NCBI GenBank assembly: GCA_003508835.1
Contig: PUFA01000171.1
Location: 3,576,001-3,640,000, forward strand
Source of the DNA: Eonycteris spelaea
Lineage: Eukaryota > Chordata > Mammalia > Chiroptera > Pteropodidae
Length of the DNA: 64,000 nucleotides
Direction of reading: 5' to 3'
The notes beneath the pieces are model-generated. The model was given only the letters and a program-made list of their open reading frames with translations. It did not search any database and had not been told where the DNA came from. Shown piece after piece: positions 59,564-64,000 of this stretch. Within the stretch, counting starts at the first letter, position 1. Every line of letters begins with the position of its first letter. The position numbers and the translations under genes were made by a program.

Positions 59564-59851
59564 GGGGGTGGCTCCATAGTGTAGTGGTTAGCACATCAGT
59601 TTTACATGTAGAAGGTCATGAGGTCACACCTCAGGTGGAGCCATGGACCATACCCCGGGTGCACACCGCCTCCCCCACACTGCACGCCGGGACCCCCGGG
59701 TGCATGAAGTGAGCGTGTAGTGGGGAAATGCCCCACCTTCAGAGATCCAGTTCTTAAAAAAAAAAAAATGGGAAATGGCAACATCCATATAGGTCGGGTT
59801 AGAAGTGGCGGGTGGAAGTGGGGGGTGGGGATGAATTAAGAGGAGAAAAAC
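59564..59851 (+). mobile_element. Second copy of the tRNA-Val-like SINE
   Basis: Same architecture as 25900-26167: 'ggctccatagtgtagtggttagca', an anticodon arm with loop tttacat, the closing 'ggtggagcc', a GC-rich body with 'gaaatgccccaccttcagagatccag' and 'ggaaatggcaacatc', and a G-rich end. Flanks carry a 7-bp duplication aaagact (59557-59563 and 59852-59858), extendable with a mismatch. The T-arm is more decayed than in the first copy, and an A13 run sits in the body at about 59756-59768. It lies in the intron between CCDC158 coding exons 6 and 7. Confidence 0.88.
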
Positions 59852-59977
59852 AAAGACTATTAGGTGAATAATGCCATATAAAATAACTAGTGGGAGTATC
59901 TAAAAGCTAGAGTGCCCTTAGGCATCACACTTATTCTTAGTTTTCTGTTTGCTTTTATTCTCTCTTTAAACCCTTAG

Positions 59978-60092
59978 AGAACAAGCAAAAAACCAAAATT
60001 CAATGTACATGCGTCAGCTCAGTGAACTAGAATCCACTGTTTCTCAGCTACGTTCTGAATTAAGGGAAGCCAAAAGGATGTATGAAGACAAG
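59978..60092 (+). CDS. CCDC158: CCDC158 coding exon 7 (residues 305-343)
   Basis: Acceptor 'tctctttaaacccttag' (AG 59976-59977). The first base A completes Gln305 (CA|A), and 38 codons follow to AAG at 60090-60092. Donor AAG|GTGAGC, phase 0. It encodes 'EQAKNQNSMYMRQLSELEST' and 'VSQLRSELREAKRMYEDK', coiled coil. The next constitutive exon (expected to begin with Thr-Glu-Glu-Leu, as in human) is not found before 64000, so the rest of the protein lies outside. Confidence 0.95.
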
Positions 60093-60726
60093 GTGAGCTT
60101 AGATTTTGCCGCTGTTTCTAGAGACTATTGTACACAGAATCAGTTATATAGTTTTTAATAATTTATTTGAAAATGAAGAATCAAAGTAATCATTTCAAAT
60201 TAAAAGCACATTATTAGATAGATGCCAAATAATTTTTAAATTGCTCAAATTAATTCATTTTTAGAAAAAAGATTTCTTGTGTACTTGAAGTTTTAAAAAA
60301 TAAAGCATAGTTACTTTCACAAGGCTTAGCTTTGTGCCAGCTAGTTTCTTTCTACCACTCAATACTTTAGAGGCTACCTACCTCCTCTCTTACTTCAATT
60401 TCTACTTATTAATCACTGTATAGCTAGCTAATTGAATTAACTTTAAGATTAGTCTAAATTAAAAAAATAATTAGGAAGCTAAATCTTTATCTCTCATCAC
60501 ATAATTCCTCTTAAAACCAGATATTTATTAATATTTCATATTTTGTTATTTTTGTTCTCTCACTTTCCATAGCCAAAGAGATGCTATTCATTATCATTAT
60601 CAACCATTTTTCTAGAGCTTAGGTCTTTGTTAGAGTTTTAAGCATTTATAAAATAGTAGAGACCCTAAAAAATAAGCAAAGGCCTACCATTCAGAGGAGC
60701 TCGTGTTCCTTTTTCCCTATGAAAAG

Positions 60727-60861
60727 GGTGACCAAATATGTGCCTGTTTGCCTGGGAGAGTCCCATACACCCGCCATCCCAGTGTCCTGTTTTGTGAATG
60801 CCACCTTTTTTCTCCAAAGTGTCCCAGTTTGGAAGATAAATTCTATACATAATCATCCTAC
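60727..60861. mobile_element. Short DNA-transposon-like element
   Basis: 'gggtgaccaaatatgtgcctgtttgcctgggagagtccca', 'agtgtcctgttttgtgaatgcc', 'ccaaagtgtcccagtttgg' and an end reading 'cataatcatcctacc' resemble a miniature DNA transposon with ggtgacca-type inverted ends. Family name not recalled. Confidence 0.45.
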
Positions 60862-61083
60862 CAATAAGAGAACCTGCAGTTCTATCACTTTTAGCTAGTT
60901 TCTCACACCCTAGCTTATTGGAAAGAAATAGAATATAAGGAAGCTGCCAGATTTCCTTTACAAAATTACCCAGTTCTACAGAGTAACAGTATAAGAAGAA
61001 AAGCTCCATATGGGAAGAGAAAATTTAATATTGCAGCATTTAATTCCTCCGCTATTTACCCTTTACCACTGTCACCCCTATGC

Positions 61084-61102
61084 TGGCCGCAGGAGGGAGC
61101 TT
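61084..61102 (+). promoter_or_regulatory. CTCF-like motif
   Basis: tggccgcaggagggagctt matches about two thirds of the extended CTCF motif, including TGGCC, the AG/GGG centre and GC near the end. A weaker opposite-strand match (ctgccacctacaag) begins at 61521. Motif evidence only. Confidence 0.3.
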
Positions 61103-61999
61103 CTAGGTTCTCTAGTTCAGCCATGGAATGTGAGACCTTGAACTTAATTCCCTGTGGCACAGCTAAAATAAGAATGGAAAATTTAGACGTGACTTTACTA
61201 AAGTCTAAACAATAAAGGGTAACATGAAACTACATAATCTTAGTTATGAGATTTCAAATATTTTGATCACTCCACAGTAAGAAATATAGTTTACCTTATG
61301 ATCTACTACACATATACAACTGAAGCAAATTTCACAAACAGTATTTACCATATTACATATACTGCTGGCTCTTTTCTGTTCTTCTTCAAATGCAGATTTG
61401 ATGCTCACTAAATTGATTTTCTGTTTCACTAGTGAGTTGCAGTGTGAATAACACTGCCCTACAAAATCTTGTTTCACTCTTAGTGTTAGCCTAAGTCTGT
61501 GTGTCAGGGTCATTTCAACACTGCCACCTACAAGCAACCTTAAAGAACCTTAGACAACTTAAAGGCAAAACCCAAGAAATGATAGCCCAGAAAGAAACAT
61601 TTATTCTTTTCTGATTCTCTGAGGCCTGCTTTTTGTGTTCTGATGTCTTTTCTCAGGACGAGTTTTCTCCTGAAGACTGATAGCAGGAATGGCCACCCGA
61701 CTCTGGGCAGACCAAGCGTACACAAAAAGTCTTGATCTCACTCTGCAGGAGGGTCGTAGTTTCATTGCGGCATGGGGCGGAAGGATGCTCTATTACTCAG
61801 GTCTAGTGGAGGTAGGCACATTTGCAGAACTGAGCACTGACAATCTGACAGCAAGAGAAGAAATAGGAGAGCTGTTGTATTATGGTCCAATGCAATAACT
61901 GATTTTCATCATTACTCAACCATCTTGAAAAGATTAGTCATTGTTTATTGACAAATTCAACCTTTTGAAAAGCCATGAAGTACTAAATAATACTCAGTT

Positions 62000-63240
62000 C
62001 ACCTGTTTGTCTTGCATAATTTGAAATTTTTATAGTTTCTGTTGTAATATTGCTTGGAAAAAATCATCCCTTCATTAGCTGTCACCCACCGTTTGCTAAT
62101 TTGCATATGATCTGATATATAGCATCATGTTGATCAACTCTAAATTTGGGCATGGTGGAGAAATTTAACAAATACTGAAGTATCTATGTAAACAATACAA
62201 AAATAGTTTTTGAGCTTTTAAAACATTTGTTTCTTTGGCATTGTAGAAGCATAAGCATGAGATGAATGACTGTAAACTTTTTGTATGAATGTTTTGAGGT
62301 CATACAAATACAAACATAATTTTAGAATCATTGTCTTATTTTTGCTCTAGTGTAAATAATAGATTACTAAGACTTTTGACAGTCTTAAACAGTCAACATT
62401 TAATAGAAAGAAGGGGGCATATCTGATTAATTAATCCATATCTCTGAGATTTATTATACAGCATATTGAACCTAATTGAGTTTGCACCTAGTTGATAGTT
62501 AACTAGGCTCTCTTAGTAACTCCCTTTAGTTAGAGAACACTGAGACATTATCCTGCCATGTTAATATAGATTTGAATGTATTCTGGTCTGAAAGGCGTTA
62601 ATATATGGTAAAACTGAGCAAGGAAGATCAACCAAGTTAGCAATAGAACTGCATTTTCGGGTCATAAAAATTCTGTTGTTATGAAATGTTCTTGTAGGAA
62701 TTGTATATAGAATCTAAAAATGGCAGATTTTTCTATTGCTTGCATTTTCATGTACCTTGACTTTACATTGCTAGTCTATTAAAACTTTAAAATCTATTTT
62801 ATTTTCCACTGTTTCATGCACATTTTAGTTATATTGTCCAAATAACAATAAGGAAAAAGGCATCAGAGATAATAATATATAAAAGCTGTGATTAAAAGTG
62901 AGATTTGTGGAGAAAGAAACGTATAAGAGTGAGTTATTACAAATCAACATTTTATGAGAGGCAATGTTAATTTCTCCTGAGGTCAGATTCCTTTGGAAAA
63001 AAATATTTATTATTTTAAAAAATTGATGACATGACAGGTCTGAATAAAACTGTTCCAATGAAAATGCATAAATTAAGAGAAAACTAGCTTAGGAGGGCAG
63101 TATTTCTCTTTAGATTATCAAAAGTATTTTCATATTGATGAAAACAGATTGTGTTTCAAAAAATTTTTAGTCATAGCTTTTGTGGCTTTTAAAAAGTGTT
63201 TTACTGTAATGCTTTTTTTTTCTATTCTTCTCTTTCCATT
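62000..63240 (+). other. CCDC158 intron, AT-rich, no repeat recognised
   Basis: More than 1.2 kb without a repeat I can name, unlike most of the window. No ORF or RNA structure stands out. Confidence 0.5.
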
Positions 63241-63244
63241 TTAG

Positions 63245-63436
63245 GAGAACCTCCAGAATTCCCCTTTACGAATTTGGACCAGTAGAAGCTGTCACTATTG
63301 GCTCTGTAGATTTGGCTTTACTCTTAACTTTCGCTTTTTGACAACAAAAATATCTCATGATCTCAATTATAAGTTGATTTTTTTTACTTTAAAAGCATGT
63401 AGAGCTGAGTTTCGTACTCAAAAAATGAGGATTTAG
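63245..63436 (+). other. CCDC158: Candidate alternative terminal exon of CCDC158
   Basis: A long polypyrimidine tract (ttctattcttctctttccattttag, AG 63243-63244) precedes a frame that, spliced from the phase-0 donor at 60092, stays open for 63 codons before TAG at 63434-63436. The residues (opening ENLQNSPLRIW) are not coiled-coil-like and do not match the known next segment of CCDC158. If used, it would yield a truncated ~406-residue protein. No AATAAA was noticed between the stop and 64000. It may be a chance acceptor in T-rich DNA. Confidence 0.2.
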
Positions 63437-64000
63437 TAGCACTGGCGGGAGCTATATACTGTGCAGGAAGATTCTGTGCAAATCTGTGCATAGTTTGCCA
63501 ATGCACTTCATGCTGACTTGACAGCATCTGTTCTTATCCCTATCTGTGTCTTTTTTAGACCAGAAAAAAAAGATTCAATTCGTCATGATGGTAAATCTCT
63601 AAAATTACTGTAAGATCAGAATGAGATCCCAATACATATTTGTCCAGTGATCCAAAACAAAGTAGATTCATAGATGGTGAAAGGGAAAACCAGTGCTGCT
63701 ATTTAAAAAGAAAAGAAAAAGAAAAAACCTTTACCATATCTCCGATGTCAGTATTTTATTCTGGACATTTTAAAAGGCTTTTCTTTATAGTGTTTTTTTA
63801 CAGCTGTTTGTATTAGCTCAGCTGCTACTTCAATGGTTTTCCCTTTCACTCTCCATTTATCTTTCTGATTGATTGATTAACGTCAATATTTTTACTCTAA
63901 AAAGTGAAAGGTAAAAGCAGAGCTATAGCAGTTGGGTCAGTACTGACAACTACAAAACAAATGTCCTGCAGGGGACTGGAGGAACTTCTGATACTTAGAC

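Larger units (their letters stand above)
37700..64000 (+). other. CCDC158: CCDC158 gene, 5' portion (continues past window)
   Basis: Seven coding exons, joined at GT/AG sites with consistent phases, give residues 1-343 of coiled-coil domain-containing protein 158. The exon order and sequence ('GKEHIERVLEEYSHQVKDLQ', 'VIDLQTKLQEMQMERDAM', 'HEIRSILVDFEEASGKKI', 'SQNKIELLLQQHQD') match human CCDC158 (about 1,113 residues) closely as I remember it. The first ~70 residues are Ser/Gly/Pro-rich and probably disordered. From about residue 74 the chain is heptad-rich coiled coil. The function is not established: expression is testis-enriched and a structural role has been supposed. Intron lengths after the start-codon exon: 4632, 3237, 107, 302, 740 and 908, then more than 3.9 kb. 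All seven exons are intact, with no frameshift or early stop. Confidence 0.93.

Noticed and set aside
61675..61813. Spliced exon starting at 61689 (after gcag) ending at CAG|GTCTAG
   Set aside because: No polypyrimidine tract before the AG, poor donor, and no resemblance to CCDC158.
1..64000. CRISPR arrays, operons, phage or plasmid genes, rRNA
   Set aside because: Looked for on both strands. No regularly spaced repeats, no ribosome-binding-site gene strings and no rRNA sequence. The window is ordinary mammalian intronic and intergenic DNA.

Overview
The window is mammalian nuclear DNA. Its protein-coding content is a handful of short exons with GT/AG splice junctions, spread over tens of kilobases that are full of decayed LINE-1, LINE-2, MIR, ERVL-MaLR (MLT1) and DNA-transposon copies. 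There is nothing prokaryotic here: no operons, phage genes or CRISPR array. The two genes form the divergent SHROOM3 / CCDC158 locus (human 4q21.1 order, from general knowledge). The species cannot be named. The L1 3' ends and a tRNA-Val-like SINE family suggest a laurasiatherian mammal, perhaps a bat, but that is a weak impression.

Layout. 1-30607 is the 5' end of the long first intron of SHROOM3, which is transcribed leftward (minus strand). It holds repeats, an antisense RPL23A retrocopy (about 15.1-15.6 kb), an ERV-L pol relic (about 9.4-10.0 kb) and a well-preserved SINE with a perfect 12-bp target-site duplication (25.9-26.2 kb). 30608-30775 is the first coding exon of SHROOM3 (residues 1-56, start of the PDZ domain). 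Two upstream ORFs lie just before it and a TATA-like element about 250 bp before it. 31-37 kb is the intergenic interval, with an MLT1 element carrying a nested hAT transposon, a MER1-like hAT element and L2 remnants. About 37.4-37.9 kb is a CpG island, the likely CCDC158 promoter and untranslated first exon. From there CCDC158 runs rightward to the window edge. It has a possible 40-bp untranslated exon at 42734-42773, the start-codon exon at 49066-49207, and six further coding exons to 60092, giving residues 1-343 of a coiled-coil protein of roughly 1,100 residues. The gene continues past 64000.

How they work together. SHROOM3 is an actin-binding, ROCK-recruiting organiser of apical constriction. 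CCDC158 is a poorly characterised, testis-enriched coiled-coil protein. They are divergent neighbours, but the two putative promoters lie 6-7 kb apart and differ in type (TATA-like and CpG-poor versus CpG island). The sequence gives no sign that they are co-regulated.

No clearly new biological system was found. The items most worth checking are the upstream ORFs of SHROOM3, a strong splice acceptor at 63245 that opens a 63-codon reading frame in phase with CCDC158, the tRNA-Val-like SINE family, and a roughly 560-bp unidentified insert inside an L1 at about 55.1-55.6 kb. Repeat family names are from memory of consensus sequences, and boundaries are by eye.
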